DNA from: Bifidobacterium sp. ESL0704
Lineage (GTDB): Bacteria; Actinomycetota; Actinomycetes; Actinomycetales; Bifidobacteriaceae
Length of the DNA stretch: 64,000 nucleotides
Assembly: GCF_029392075.1 (NCBI RefSeq)
Contig: NZ_CP113929.1
Span: 1,736,001-1,800,000, forward strand
Direction: 5' to 3'
The translations under genes were made by a program, and so were the position numbers. The notes beneath the pieces were generated by a model, which did no database searches, was not told the origin of the DNA, and was given only the letters and a program-made list of their open reading frames with translations. Of the stretch, positions 17,751-29,041 are shown piece after piece; the first letter of the stretch is position 1; every line of letters begins with the position of its first letter.

Positions 17751-19583
17751 TTAGCACTTGGCCTGATACCGTTGCGCCAGCGTATCCGCGGCCTTGTCTG
17801 CCGGCACCTTCACCGCGTTATCGCCATTGCGATCGCGCACCTCGATGGTGCCGTCGTTCAGGTAATCGCGGCCGACCACGGCGATCAGCGGCACACCGAG
17901 CAGCTCGGCATCCTTGAACTTGACGCCGGGCGAGACCTTCTTGCGGTCGTCGTAGATGACTTCGAGCCCCTTGGCCTCAAGCTCTTCGACCAGCTTCTCG
18001 GCACCATCGAACGCCTCATCTTTCTTGCCGGTGGCCACAACGTGCACCGCGGCAGGAGCGATGTTGACCGGCCACGCCAAGCCCTTCTCATCGTGATGAG
18101 TTTCGGCGATGCAGGCCATGACGCGCGAGACGCCGATGCCATAGCTACCCATCCACACCGGAACCGCCTTGCCATTCTGGTTCAAGACCTTCAGGCCAAG
18201 AGCCTCGGAATACTTGAGACCGAGCTGGAATACCTGTCCGATCTCCACGCCACGCTCGAAGCTCAGCGGACCGGAGCCGTCCGGGCTCATGTCGCCATCA
18301 CGAACTTCAGTCGCTTCGACGGTGCCATCGGCCTTGAAATCACGGCCATAAACCATGTCGAAGGCATCCACACCGAGCTTGTCGCCGCCGGTGACCCAAG
18401 CCGAGCCCTCGGCGATATGCGCGTCGACCAGATAGCGCACCGGATCCTTGATAGTCGAACCTTCGACGCGCGCCTGCGGACCAAGCACGTTCGGCCCGAT
18501 ATAGCCCTTTACCAGTTCCGGATGCGCCTTCAAATCGGCCTCGTTGGCCTCTTCGATCTCGGCAGGGGCGAACTGCGCCTCCAGCCTCTTCATATCGACC
18601 TGGCGGTCGCCGGGCAGCGCCACGACGACGACTTCGCGCCAAGGCTTGCGATGCTCTTCGTTCTCGTCATCCGGCTCACCCGGATGCTTCACCGCGATAA
18701 CTACGTTCTTCAGCATATCCGTATCGGCCCATTGACGGCCATCCTCGCGCGGATACAGCTTGTTGCACTGCGCGACCATCTCGTCAATGCTGCCCGCATC
18801 CGGCAGATCCTTGAGGCTCATCGCCGGGGTCTTGGAGCAATCGACAGCCGGTACCTCGGGAGTGGTCAGCGCCTCGACGTTCCACGCCTTGCCGCTCGGG
18901 GCCTTGGCGAAAGTGTCCTCGCCGATAGCCATCGGGGAAAGGAACTCCTGCGATTCGAAGCCGCCCATGGGTCCGGAAACCGCGTGCACCATGATGTAGC
19001 CCAAGTCCAAGCGCTGGAAGATGCGCTCGTAGGCGTCGCGCTCCTCGACGTAGGCCTTCTTCAGACCTTCCTCGTCGATAGTGAAGGAATAGCCGTCCTC
19101 CATGATGAACTCGCGGCCGCGCACCAGCCCTGCACGCGGGCGGAACTCGTCGCGGTACTTGGTCTGAATCTGGTAGAGCGTGACCGGCAGATCCTTGTAT
19201 GAGGAATACATGTCCTTCACCAACAGGGTGAACATTTCCTCGTGTGTCGGAGCCAGCAGATAATCGGCTTCATGGCGATCCTTCAGGCGGAAGATGTTCT
19301 CGCCGTATTCCTCCCAACGGTGCGTGGCCTCGTACGGCTCTTTGGGCAGCAGAGCCGGGAAATGGACTTCCTGGCCGCCGATGCCGTCGACCTCTTCACG
19401 GACCACAGCCTCGATTTTATTGAGAACTTTCAGACCCAGCGGCAGCCAGGTCCAGATACCGGGAGCGGCCTTGCGGATATAGCCCGCGCGTTGGAGAAGA
19501 CGTGCCGAATCAACGTCGGCGTCGGCGGGGTCCTCGCGCAGCGTGCGCAGGAACATGGTGGACATACGAAGTGCTTTTGTCAT
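17751..19583 (-). CDS. proS: Prolyl-tRNA synthetase (bacterial type)
   Basis: Charges tRNA-Pro. The 610-residue product has class II motifs in order: motif 1 region [20 protein letters not shown], motif 2 [21 protein letters not shown], the inserted editing domain (about residues 220-400), motif 3 [15 protein letters not shown], and a C-terminal anticodon-binding domain ending near [16 protein letters not shown]. The start is set at the ATG at 19583 ([18 protein letters not shown]), where TTTAGGA precedes it and family homology begins; an upstream in-frame extension has no family character. Monocistronic with its own terminator. Confidence 0.95.
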   Translation of the reverse strand: MTKALRMSTMFLRTLREDPADADVDSARLLQRAGYIRKAAPGIWTWLPLGLKVLNKIEAVVREEVDGIGGQEVHFPALLPKEPYEATHRWEEYGENIFRLKDRHEADYLLAPTHEEMFTLLVKDMYSSYKDLPVTLYQIQTKYRDEFRPRAGLVRGREFIMEDGYSFTIDEEGLKKAYVEERDAYERIFQRLDLGYIMVHAVSGPMGGFESQEFLSPMAIGEDTFAKAPSGKAWNVEALTTPEVPAVDCSKTPAMSLKDLPDAGSIDEMVAQCNKLYPREDGRQWADTDMLKNVVIAVKHPGEPDDENEEHRKPWREVVVVALPGDRQVDMKRLEAQFAPAEIEEANEADLKAHPELVKGYIGPNVLGPQARVEGSTIKDPVRYLVDAHIAEGSAWVTGGDKLGVDAFDMVYGRDFKADGTVEATEVRDGDMSPDGSGPLSFERGVEIGQVFQLGLKYSEALGLKVLNQNGKAVPVWMGSYGIGVSRVMACIAETHHDEKGLAWPVNIAPAAVHVVATGKKDEAFDGAEKLVEELEAKGLEVIYDDRKKVSPGVKFKDAELLGVPLIAVVGRDYLNDGTIEVRDRNGDNAVKVPADKAADTLAQRYQAKC

Positions 19584-19956
19584 GGTTCCTAAATTATTCG
19601 CGCGAGCCGACATTGGCAACGTTTGGCCTGCCAATGAATCACCTGAATCATCGTTGAACCGATCCCGTGTTGATTGACGATACCTCGCATCTCCTGATAC
19701 CTGTGATATCAGCGGCTTCCATACCATATAGCATCATTCGAAGTCCAAACCGGCAACCGACCGCTTCATCGAATCGGTTATTCGGCAAGACGTACCATCG
19801 AAATTATCGTAATGCATTGCCGGTGAAACGGAATCCTTCAGCTCAATGTGCTCCGATGCAGCAATCAAGCAATACAACATATCCCTGCAACGAGAAAGAT
19901 TTCATGCAGGAAGGTTTCAACGGGTCAAACCATCTTCACCGATATCGTTGAACCAT
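19584..19956. other. Intergenic region, no gene seen
   Basis: The 373 bp between the proS start and the Pif1-like helicase stop contain only short open frames without ribosome-binding sites. A weak inverted repeat (GGTTTCAACG with CGTTGAACC, about 19915-19954) next to the helicase stop may act in termination. The proS promoter should lie in the left part; no clear hexamers were found. Confidence 0.4.
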
Positions 19957-21372
19957 TCAGAACAACTCGTCCTGGGCGAACTCATCGTCGCCGTCGGGCA
20001 ATTGGCCGGATGCCTGCTTGGTGAAGGCTTCGGTCCCCTCGGCTTCAAGGCGGGCGCAAGAGGCTTTGGAATTGTCGCGCAACTGACCGTCCAGCAAGAC
20101 GGCATCAGGCGAGACCATGAACGCGCGTTCGCTGATGTCATCAAGATAGAGCCCATCGAGATTCTCCACTCGCGAAAGCGCAACGTAGCCCATGCCCGGC
20201 GCGAAGGTGCGGCGCAGGTTCATCACGGCGCGATCGAGCGTCATACCCTGTGACTTGTGGATGGTGATGGCCCACGCGCAACGCAATGGCACTTGTTTGA
20301 CACTGGCCAGTATGGTTTCGCCGTCCATCATGTCCCACGAAGCCTGCTTCATGGTCACGGTATTGCCGTTTTCGAAGGCGACGATGGGCCAACCGCCTTT
20401 GGCCTGCGAGACGAAGCCCTCCACTTTGCCGATCGAACCGTTGACATACTGATGATCGGCGTCATTGCGTAAGGCCATCACGGCCGCACCGGTTTTGAGC
20501 TCAAGCTTTTCAGGAGCGAGCATGTTCTTTTTGAGACGTTTGACCAAGTCCGACGGTCCCGCCGACTCGGCAACATATTCGTGGGTTTCATCGTGAATCT
20601 GCGAAAGCCGCAGATCGTTCAACGTGTCGGCCTGCTTGTTGACAGGGAACAGATGAACGGCCACTTCCCCATCAGCCGGCGACTTGCCCATACGTTCGGC
20701 GAGCACATCGTGATCTTCCTGGGTGACGCCGCCCTCACGGATGTCGGTAAGGACGGTGAGCAATTGGCCATCGTCCTGACGGTGCTGTTCGGTGAGATAG
20801 CAGACCACTGGGTTAAGTTCGTCCCAGACCAACGATTCGGTGACGAAGCCATCGGCGTCCTTGCCTGCATCGGCATAGCGCTGACGGGACATGAGGAATT
20901 CGGGGCTCGGCGGCAATGCGTCACGTCCACGGAATGATTTACGAACCGGCGGCAACTGGAAGAAATCACCGGAAAGCACGACCTGCAGGCCGCCGAACGG
21001 CTCCGGGCTGTGCCGCAACGCCCGGCAGACGTCATCGACCATGTCGAACAGCCATGCGGGCAGCATCGAGACCTCATCGATGACGAGGATATCGGCTGCC
21101 TCGATCTTACGTTTGCGGCGTGCACGGATGCGCTTCATCAAGGCCTGCGTCATCACCTGCGAGACACCGACACCGCTCCATGAATGGATGGTCTGACCGT
21201 TGATGTGCGTGGCGGCGATGCCGGTCGAAGCGGTTACGGCAACAGAAGCACCTTGAGCACGGGCCGAACGAATGAACTCGTTCAAGACATAGGTCTTACC
21301 GGCACCAGGAGCACCGGTGATGAACGCGTTCGCCCCCGCGCCGAGAATCGTCAGCGCTTCCGCCTGTTTCAT
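19957..21372 (-). CDS. Pif1-like / RecD-type DNA helicase
   Basis: Superfamily 1B 5'-3' helicase related to Pif1. The 471-residue protein has Walker A GAPGAGKTYVLNEF (about residues 20-33), motif Ia AVTASTGIAATHINGQTIHSW typical of Pif1, Walker B ILVIDEVSMLPAW, motif III LSGDFFQLPPV, and the C-terminal WAITIHKSQGMTLDRAVMNL and GYVALSRVENLDGL motifs. The GQTIHSW word separates it from RecD. It probably unwinds DNA secondary structure such as quadruplexes or supports repair. GCAGGAACGGC precedes the ATG. It lies downstream of orn, from which the array at 21418-21527 separates it. Confidence 0.88.
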   Translation of the reverse strand: MKQAEALTILGAGANAFITGAPGAGKTYVLNEFIRSARAQGASVAVTASTGIAATHINGQTIHSWSGVGVSQVMTQALMKRIRARRKRKIEAADILVIDEVSMLPAWLFDMVDDVCRALRHSPEPFGGLQVVLSGDFFQLPPVRKSFRGRDALPPSPEFLMSRQRYADAGKDADGFVTESLVWDELNPVVCYLTEQHRQDDGQLLTVLTDIREGGVTQEDHDVLAERMGKSPADGEVAVHLFPVNKQADTLNDLRLSQIHDETHEYVAESAGPSDLVKRLKKNMLAPEKLELKTGAAVMALRNDADHQYVNGSIGKVEGFVSQAKGGWPIVAFENGNTVTMKQASWDMMDGETILASVKQVPLRCAWAITIHKSQGMTLDRAVMNLRRTFAPGMGYVALSRVENLDGLYLDDISERAFMVSPDAVLLDGQLRDNSKASCARLEAEGTEAFTKQASGQLPDGDDEFAQDELF

Positions 21373-21417
21373 GCCGTTCCTGCTTTCCCAGCCTGTTCAT
21401 TATCCATATATCGAGGC

Positions 21418-21527
21418 TGCGATGAAAATCAGCGAATCCGCGTAATAATCCTGATTTTCATCGCATCTTCATTTGAGCTTGCGATGAAAATCACCGAAAA
21501 CCGATCTAAACACTGATTTTCATCGCA
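21418..21527. repeat. 62-bp period array of inverted arms (array C)
   Basis: Left arms TGCGATGAAAATC begin at 21418 and 21480, exactly 62 bp apart. Right arms GATTTTCATCGCA begin at 21453 and 21515, also 62 bp apart. Each arm pair is a perfect 13-bp inverted repeat. The array lies between the orn stop and the helicase start on the minus strand and contains no gene. It may terminate orn, but two identical hairpins are more than termination needs. Confidence 0.85.
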
Positions 21528-21536
21528 GATGCCGCA

Positions 21537-22187
21537 TCACTCGGCGTTGAGGCTCGTTTCCACAATGTGCTTGCAAATGGCCTTGGCCTGCGCCTCGTCA
21601 GGGCCGGGAACCGGAGCCATGAAGGCCTCGCGGTAGTAGCGCAGTTCGTCGAGCGACTCTATGATGTCGTCAAGCGCACGATGACCACCGTTCTTGGGCG
21701 GACGGTTCATATAGACCGCCGGATACCAGCGACGAGCCAGCTCCTTCAAAGTACTCACATCCACGCTGCGATAATGCAGATGGCTCATGAGGTTCGGCAT
21801 GTAATGGTCGAGGTACTTCTTGTCGCTGCCGATGGTGTTGCCGGCGAGCAGCGGCTTGACCCCTTCGGGCGTGAAGCGGGCGACGTACTCGGTGACCTTC
21901 TTTTCGGCATCGGCAAGGCTCAGGCCATGCTCCCATTCCTTGATCAGCCCGGAGCGGGTGTGCATCGCGCGCACAAAGTCACCCATGTGGTCGACAGCTT
22001 TCTGCGACGGCTTGATGACGTAGTCCACACCCTCATCGAGCACTTTCAGATTGAAGTCGGTCGGCACTACGGAGACCTCGACCAGCTCGTCGCCGCCGAA
22101 GATATCGAGGCCGGTCATCTCGCAATCGATCCAGATCAGGCGGGAACCCTCCGCCGTATACGTCTCGTCATCCTGAGCATTCACCAT
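21537..22187 (-). CDS. orn: Oligoribonuclease
   Basis: DEDDh 3'-5' exonuclease that degrades 2-5-nt RNAs and linear pGpG. The 216-residue product starts with exonuclease motif [14 protein letters not shown] (Asp and Glu ligands), has motif II in [19 protein letters not shown] and motif III in [21 protein letters not shown]. Length and motifs are canonical. AAAGGGGAACGAATT precedes the ATG at 22187. Its 3' end runs directly into array C. Confidence 0.96.
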   Translation of the reverse strand: MVNAQDDETYTAEGSRLIWIDCEMTGLDIFGGDELVEVSVVPTDFNLKVLDEGVDYVIKPSQKAVDHMGDFVRAMHTRSGLIKEWEHGLSLADAEKKVTEYVARFTPEGVKPLLAGNTIGSDKKYLDHYMPNLMSHLHYRSVDVSTLKELARRWYPAVYMNRPPKNGGHRALDDIIESLDELRYYREAFMAPVPGPDEAQAKAICKHIVETSLNAE

Positions 22188-22264
22188 AATTCGTTCCCCT
22201 TTACATTAGACCACAGAACACTACAGGCTATCGCATGCTTATGACGGATAACCAATAAATTTAT

Positions 22265-22759
22265 TTATTTCCCAGGATTCTCAATTGCGCCTTTTCCATA
22301 AATTGAGGCTGCAATACCTCCAATAGCCAAAACAGCAGTTCCTCCGATTATTTTAATCATATTCAATAAAAACTGTTTATTTTGACTATCTTTGTCAGAC
22401 ATCATTTGAAGAACGGTCATCATCGCAGCTATATATTTATCTCGCTGCTCATCGCTCATGTCTCCTTTTGTCAAGTCGGCATTTAACTGATCAATCACCG
22501 CATTGCATCCAGTATAGAAAGCTTCTACACTTTGAGAATTATCGTCCAGCGACTTAGATTGAAGTTCCTTGGCGCTCTTCATTATCTCAATTGATGTTTT
22601 TGTAAATTCCGGAAACTGCTTCAACGCAGAGATTGCAACAGCCGGGTCCATTTGCGGAATTGTTGAGACAAAAGCCATTATCTTGTCTTTTGACATATGC
22701 CGAAAATCCGGAATATCTAATTTCTTTAAAACCTGCTGTTCCGTATAGCCTTTTGCCAT
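22265..22759 (-). CDS. Hypothetical AT-rich protein with C-terminal membrane helix
   Basis: I do not recognise this 164-residue protein. It starts MAKGYTEQQVLKKLDIPDF, has a mostly helical, charged middle with many Met, Gln and Asp residues, and one hydrophobic segment near the C-terminus (about residues 139-155, IIGGTAVLAIGGIAASI), so it may be tail-anchored. AAAAGGAATTAAA precedes the ATG. The gene is clearly more AT-rich than orn and guaB on either side, and two copies of a palindromic element lie immediately upstream. This suggests recent acquisition. Function unknown. Confidence 0.75.
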   Translation of the reverse strand: MAKGYTEQQVLKKLDIPDFRHMSKDKIMAFVSTIPQMDPAVAISALKQFPEFTKTSIEIMKSAKELQSKSLDDNSQSVEAFYTGCNAVIDQLNADLTKGDMSDEQRDKYIAAMMTVLQMMSDKDSQNKQFLLNMIKIIGGTAVLAIGGIAASIYGKGAIENPGK

Positions 22760-22821
22760 TTTAATTCCTTTTCAATGTCAGCAAATATCGCAACCATCAA
22801 TCAACAATTAAGAATACAAAA

Positions 22822-22916
22822 GTGGTTGGGCAGGGATATGCGATATTCAAGCGCAAGCTTGTCCCACCGGCCCGGAAGATGCCTCAGCATTGTATATCCC
22901 AGTCCTACCACTCAAC
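22822..22916 (+). repeat. Palindromic intergenic element, copy 1
   Basis: A 95-bp stem-loop element. The left arm begins GTGGTTGGGCAGGGATATGC; the right arm is AGCATTGTATATCCCAGTCC plus TACCAC and CTCAAC. The central part (GCTTGTCCCACCGGCC) resembles that of the copy at 23011. It lies 62 bp upstream of the AT-rich orphan gene on the opposite reading sense. Confidence 0.75.
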
Positions 22917-23010
22917 CTTTAATTGTTCTATCCGCTTCTAAGCCAGGCCCCGAACGCCATTAGCATCTAAAACAACACCACACATTTTACGTTGTCTTAG
23001 CGCTCTAATC

Positions 23011-23106
23011 GTTGAGTGGTGGGGCTGGGATATGCGATGCTGTGGCATAAAGCTTGGCCTACCGGCCTGGAGGGTGCCTCAGCATTGTATATCCCAGCCC
23101 CACCAC
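23011..23106 (+). repeat. Palindromic intergenic element, copy 2
   Basis: A 96-bp element that starts GTTGAG. Two 26-bp arms (23015-23040 and 23081-23106) are complementary except at two positions, both of which would be G-U pairs in plus-strand RNA. The loop carries AAGCTTGGCCTACCGGCC and GGGTGCCTC. It lies just downstream of the guaB stop and could end guaB transcription, but the same sequence recurs away from guaB, so it is better seen as a repeated element. Confidence 0.8.
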
Positions 23107-23136
23107 GTCAGTTGCAGGAGGCTGAGCGACTGAAAA

Positions 23137-24735
<1,599 letters not shown>

Positions 24736-25884
24736 TTATTGCTGTTTCCGGGAATGTCGCGCGTTTCGCGCGTGCGTATCCTCTTCCTTTTGCAGTTCAA
24801 GCCACCGCCGCATCAGATACGGGGACAGCGTGCAGATCGTCAGGATCACGGCGGCGACGATCATGCCGATGGCCACATATTGCCAGCGCAGGAACAGAAT
24901 CATGATCGAACCGAAGGAAATCAGCGCCGCCCATCCCCAAAGAATCAGCACAGCGCCTTGGACGCTGTGCCCGATACGCAGCATCCGGTGATGCAAATGC
25001 ATACGGTCGGGATGCATCGGCGATTGGCCTTTGCTCAGGCGACGGACGATGGCCAGGCACATGTCGAGCACGGGCAGGAACAGCACCAGAATCGGCAACA
25101 GAATCGGCATGAACGCCGGCAGATAGAGGCTGGTATGCACGGAAGCTGGGTCAAGATGTCCGGTCATGATGATCGAGGCGCAGGTAATCATATAGCCCAG
25201 GAGCATCGAGCCGGAGTCCCCCATGAAGAGTTTGGCCGGATGCCAGTTATGCAGCAAAAAGCCGACGCAGATGCCGACCAAAGCGACGTCGAGCAACGTG
25301 GCCATCGACGCGTAACTCGGTGTGGCACGGGCGATGACATAGGAGTAGACGGCGAACGCGATGCCGCCGATGGCGACGATGCCGGAAGCGAGGCCGTCAA
25401 GCCCGTCGACGAAGTTGACCGCATTGATCGAGGCGACAATCAGAAAAGCCGTGATGGCCATGGAAATGCTTGGGGAAGCGGTGACCAGCGAGCCGAACGG
25501 CAGAAAGATGATCTGTACGCCGCCCCACGCCACGAACACGGAAATCAAAAGCTGCCCGGCAAGTTTGAGCATCCAATCCAAGTCCCATAAATCGTCCGCC
25601 ACCCCCAACAGGCAAATCAGCACGGCACCGGCAAGGACGACCCACGCCTGATACGAACCGGCGAAAAGGCCTGAGATGAAAGGCATTTTGCTGGCGAAGA
25701 CAATCGAGACCACCAGCCCAATGAGCATCGCCACCCCGCCCATTCGTGGGGTCGGCACCTTGTGCACATCACGGGCGCGGACCTCCCCCACCGCTCCGAT
25801 CTCGATGGCCAGATGACGAACCAAGGGGGTGACCAGCCATGTGGCTCCTCCCGCAATCGCGGCGATGAACAGGTAGACTCTCAC
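24736..25884 (-). CDS. Polyprenyl-phosphate GlcNAc-1-phosphate transferase (WecA/TagO/MraY family)
   Basis: Integral membrane enzyme that transfers a sugar-1-phosphate, usually GlcNAc-1-P, onto undecaprenyl or decaprenyl phosphate to start a cell-wall glycan. The 382-residue protein has about ten or eleven hydrophobic helices and the family motifs: HKVPTPRMGGVAML, VADDLWDLDW (the DDx catalytic loop), NAVNFVDGLDGLASG, LFMGDSGSMLLGY and the basic MHPDRMHLHHRML loop. In actinobacteria the product primes wall glycopolymers. Its start overlaps the tsaC stop (ATGA), so the two are co-translated. The C-terminus is basic. Confidence 0.93.
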   Translation of the reverse strand: MRVYLFIAAIAGGATWLVTPLVRHLAIEIGAVGEVRARDVHKVPTPRMGGVAMLIGLVVSIVFASKMPFISGLFAGSYQAWVVLAGAVLICLLGVADDLWDLDWMLKLAGQLLISVFVAWGGVQIIFLPFGSLVTASPSISMAITAFLIVASINAVNFVDGLDGLASGIVAIGGIAFAVYSYVIARATPSYASMATLLDVALVGICVGFLLHNWHPAKLFMGDSGSMLLGYMITCASIIMTGHLDPASVHTSLYLPAFMPILLPILVLFLPVLDMCLAIVRRLSKGQSPMHPDRMHLHHRMLRIGHSVQGAVLILWGWAALISFGSIMILFLRWQYVAIGMIVAAVILTICTLSPYLMRRWLELQKEEDTHARNARHSRKQQ

Positions 25885-26543
25885 GCGTTCAGACTCCCGC
25901 CTTCGGCGCCTTGGAGCACGGCACGCACCTGGGCTGCTCTGATGACACCTTCACGAACGATCGAAATCCCGTCACGTTCGTTCGGATCGGCGGCGACCAC
26001 AGTGCTGGCGACATGGCTCACCGTAGGCCCGCCGTCAAGATAGAGATCGACGTCGTCGCCAAGCGCCGCAACGGCTTCCTCAACACTTTGCGGGCTTTGA
26101 CCACCACTGCGGTTCGCGCTGGAACAGGCCAAAGGCCCGGTGGCACGCAAGGTTCTGAGACAGGCGTCGGAATCGGGTACACGCACGGCCTGGGTTTTGC
26201 TGCCGTTCATCTCATCGCGCAACGTGACCAGTTTCGACCCCGCCTGCGCCACGGCAATCGGCGAAAACGCACCGGGCAGAAAAGCCTTGGCGAGCCTGTC
26301 CAGCGGAACCGGCAGATAAAGGTCGAGTCCTTCAAGATCATCGGTTGACGAAAGCAATATCTGCAACGCCTTATTGCGGGGGCGACGCTTCGCCTCGTAG
26401 ATACGGCTTACGGCTTCAGCGCTGAACGGACTTGCGGCGACCCCGTAGACCGTATCGGTCGGCAATACGACAAGCCCGCCGTCTTTGACGATTCGGGCCG
26501 CCAAAGCCAGGGATCCATCATCGATTGCACGCACGTCACTCAT
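25881..26543 (-). CDS. tsaC: L-threonylcarbamoyladenylate synthase (TsaC/Sua5/YrdC)
   Basis: Makes threonylcarbamoyl-AMP, the donor for the t6A37 modification of ANN-decoding tRNAs. The 220-residue product is the YrdC domain: LPTDTVYGVAASPFSAEAV, IYEAKRRPRNKALQILL, RVPDSDACLRTLRATGPLAC and SSANRSGGQSPQSVEEA. It lacks the C-terminal Sua5 domain. GGCGGAGGCAAT precedes the ATG at 26543. The stop overlaps the start of the polyprenyl-phosphate transferase gene, and prmC lies about 180 nt upstream on the same strand, as in many actinobacteria. The tRNA at 29835-29908, with a CAU anticodon, would be a substrate. Confidence 0.95.
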   Translation of the reverse strand: MSDVRAIDDGSLALAARIVKDGGLVVLPTDTVYGVAASPFSAEAVSRIYEAKRRPRNKALQILLSSTDDLEGLDLYLPVPLDRLAKAFLPGAFSPIAVAQAGSKLVTLRDEMNGSKTQAVRVPDSDACLRTLRATGPLACSSANRSGGQSPQSVEEAVAALGDDVDLYLDGGPTVSHVASTVVAADPNERDGISIVREGVIRAAQVRAVLQGAEGGSLNA

Positions 26544-26724
26544 ATTGCCTCCGCCTTATCAAGTATGCCTTAATTGCACCATTGCGCCCCGACTTCACCA
26601 ACAACACTACAGAGTCGACGACAATCCGCAGGGATTCGTCAAGCGTTTTACCGTGTCGTTCTGCAGCTGCCCCGGAATCGATTCCTGCATTCGCCGATAT
26701 GGCGACTCTGGGCAATGAAGAAAA

Positions 26725-27792
26725 CTATGCTTTGATGGCGAAAAGATAACGGGGCCTGCCGGTGAAGTCTTCGCCGGTATGCGCCGTGCGGAAACCGTGG
26801 GCTCTGGCGAAGTCGGCAAGCAACCCGGCCTGCGAGATGTCATGCTCCATCACCAACGCCCCGCCGCTGCGCAACAGCTTCGCCGCTCGCAGGATGATCA
26901 GCTCGGGAATATCGGTTCCGTCCGCCGATCCGCCATAGAGAGCCATGTTCGGTTCGTGCTCACGCACCTCAGGCTGTTCGGGAATCTGGTCGAGCGGCAC
27001 GTAAGGCGGGTTGGTGACCACTGCATCAACGGTGCCGTCCAATCGCGAAAGCATCACGGCATTCGTGGCATCGGCGTGGAAGAGGTGATAGTTATAACCC
27101 GCCAGCGAATGGTCTTTGAAGACCTTTTGCTCGTTACGTTTCGTCCATTTCAGGGCTTCTTCGTCCTTTTCCACGGCCCAGACCTCGCTGCCCGACACCT
27201 CGGTGACCAGCGAGAGGCCAATCGCCCCGCTGCCTGCGCACAGATCGACCAGACGGCTCGGCTTGATATGTTCGCGCGTCAGCCAGTCGATGGCCGCCTG
27301 CACCACGGTTTCGGTTTCAGGACGTGGAATGAAGACGCCCGGACCGACCTCAAGATCAAGATAGCGGAAGGGGGCGTGACCGACGATATATTGCAATGGC
27401 TCGCGTTGCTTGCGCCTGGCCAGCATAACCGCGAAACGGCGGATTGCGGCATCGTCGGCATTGGCCTGCCGCTCCCCCACAGCTTGAGAGGCATGGCCGT
27501 CCGCGGATTCGCCCGGTTCAAGGCCTTCGTCGCCTTCGCCTTTGTCCGGCTCTTCATCAATAGGCATTACATCAGGATTGTCTGCCGATTCCTTGTCGGC
27601 ATCCGACCTGACCTTGCTATGCAACGGCGTATTCAACAATATCGATTTCTCGACGTCGGCCGGCTCGACCCCGAACGCTTCGGCCAACAATAATTTGGCA
27701 TCATTGCGCGGCGTATCGATACCGGCAACCTTCAGCCAATCCGTTGCCTGTGCCAAAATCTCAGAAGTCGAACGAGCCGTGTTTTCCGCCAT
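26725..27792 (-). CDS. prmC: Release factor glutamine N5-methyltransferase
   Basis: Methylates the GGQ glutamine of RF1 and RF2. The 355-residue product has an N-terminal helical domain, an inserted acidic stretch (about residues 70-110, DEEPDKGEGDEGLEPGE), then the Rossmann methyltransferase with motif I LVDLCAGSGAIGLSL and catalytic VVTNPPYVPLDQIP. The upstream PLQYIVGHAPFRYLDLEVGP block is diagnostic for PrmC. The acidic insert makes it longer than the usual ~280 residues. It starts 32 nt after the prfA stop, so enzyme and substrate are made from one message. Confidence 0.95.
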   Translation of the reverse strand: MAENTARSTSEILAQATDWLKVAGIDTPRNDAKLLLAEAFGVEPADVEKSILLNTPLHSKVRSDADKESADNPDVMPIDEEPDKGEGDEGLEPGESADGHASQAVGERQANADDAAIRRFAVMLARRKQREPLQYIVGHAPFRYLDLEVGPGVFIPRPETETVVQAAIDWLTREHIKPSRLVDLCAGSGAIGLSLVTEVSGSEVWAVEKDEEALKWTKRNEQKVFKDHSLAGYNYHLFHADATNAVMLSRLDGTVDAVVTNPPYVPLDQIPEQPEVREHEPNMALYGGSADGTDIPELIILRAAKLLRSGGALVMEHDISQAGLLADFARAHGFRTAHTGEDFTGRPRYLFAIKA

Positions 27793-27824
27793 TGACTACC
27801 CTTCTTACCGCTTACTGCGTTCCC

Positions 27825-28916
27825 TTACTTCGTTGGTTTGGCGAGACGCGCGGCCTCGTCGGCCTGGATGTCGCTGTCGATGACGGCTTGCAGGTCGCCG
27901 TCGAGCACCTGGTCGAGGTTGTAGGCCTTGTAGTTGGTGCGGTGGTCGACGATACGGTTTTCAGGGAAATTGTAGGTGCGGATACGTTCGGAACGGTCAA
28001 GCGAACGCACCTGCGAATGGCGCATGTCGGCCGCTTCCTCGGCTTCCTTTTCGTGTTTCATCGCTAAAAGGCGGGATTTGAGCACACGCAGAGCCGCCGC
28101 ACGATTCTGGATCTGCGATTTCTCATCCTGCATGCTCACCACGACGCCGGTGGGGATATGGGTCATGCGCACCGCGGAATACGTGGTGTTGACCGACTGA
28201 CCGCCGGGACCTGAACTCATGAAAATGTCGATTTTGAGGTCTTTGGGATCGATCTCGATCTCATCGTCGTCCTCATCGGCCTCCGGGAAGACGATGACAC
28301 CGGCCGCCGAGGTCTGGATGCGCCCCTGCGATTCGGTGACGGGGATGCGCTGCACGCGGTGTACGCCACCCTCATACTTGAGCGAGGCCCACACCCCGTC
28401 CTCGGGTGCCGGGTTTCCTTTGGCCCGGATGGCGACCTGCACGTCCTTGACGCCGCCGAGCTCGGTGGAGTTCTCGCTTTGGATGGTAGTCGACCAGCCG
28501 CGTTTTTCGGCATAACGTGTGTACATGCGCAGCAGATCGCCGGCGAACAGTGCGGCTTCTTCCCCACCGGTTCCGGCCTTGATTTCCATGATGGTATCGC
28601 GCACATCGTCGGGATCGCGCGGAATCAGCGCGCTGCGCAGCTTCTCTTCGGCTTGCGGCACCAATGCCTCGAGCCGTTTGGACTCTTCGGCGAAGTCGGC
28701 GTCCTCACCGGCCATTTCCTTGGCGGCTTCGGCGTCCTCTTTGGCATGCTGCCAGGCACGATACGCCTCGACGATGCTGCCGAGCTCAGCATGGCGACGC
28801 CCCAGCTTGCGAATCGCCTTGGGGTCGGAGGCGACCTCGGGCTGGCTCATCTGCCGCTCGATGTCTTGATACTCCTCCAACGCGCTCTGCGCTGCCGGGA
28901 ATTGCTCGTCTGCCAT
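27825..28916 (-). CDS. prfA: Peptide chain release factor 1
   Basis: RF1 reads UAA and UAG. The 363-residue product has the RF1 tripeptide region ([19 protein letters not shown], with the PxT equivalent PVT) and the GGQ motif ([20 protein letters not shown]). The N-terminal helical domain is intact. The start is the ATG at 28916 ([19 protein letters not shown]). It is followed closely by prmC. rpmE upstream ends in its own terminator, so prfA-prmC must have a separate promoter in the roughly 65 bp after that terminator. Confidence 0.96.
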   Translation of the reverse strand: MADEQFPAAQSALEEYQDIERQMSQPEVASDPKAIRKLGRRHAELGSIVEAYRAWQHAKEDAEAAKEMAGEDADFAEESKRLEALVPQAEEKLRSALIPRDPDDVRDTIMEIKAGTGGEEAALFAGDLLRMYTRYAEKRGWSTTIQSENSTELGGVKDVQVAIRAKGNPAPEDGVWASLKYEGGVHRVQRIPVTESQGRIQTSAAGVIVFPEADEDDDEIEIDPKDLKIDIFMSSGPGGQSVNTTYSAVRMTHIPTGVVVSMQDEKSQIQNRAAALRVLKSRLLAMKHEKEAEEAADMRHSQVRSLDRSERIRTYNFPENRIVDHRTNYKAYNLDQVLDGDLQAVIDSDIQADEAARLAKPTK

Positions 28917-28982
28917 GCAAAAGTCCTTTGATACACTATTCGAAATAGTAACGATTATCTATACAGCAATTGGGTATGAAAA

Positions 28983-29029
28983 ACGCCAGCCCGGATTCGG
29001 GTCCGCAAACCCGAACCAGCGTGGCTGGC
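28983..29029 (-). terminator. Rho-independent terminator of rpmE
   Basis: On the minus strand an outer CGCCAGC/GCTGGCG stem encloses an inner TTCGGGT/ACCCGAA stem, followed by TTTTTC. It lies 12 nt after the rpmE stop and separates rpmE from prfA. Confidence 0.9.
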
Positions 29030-29041
29030 GAATGAAGAATG

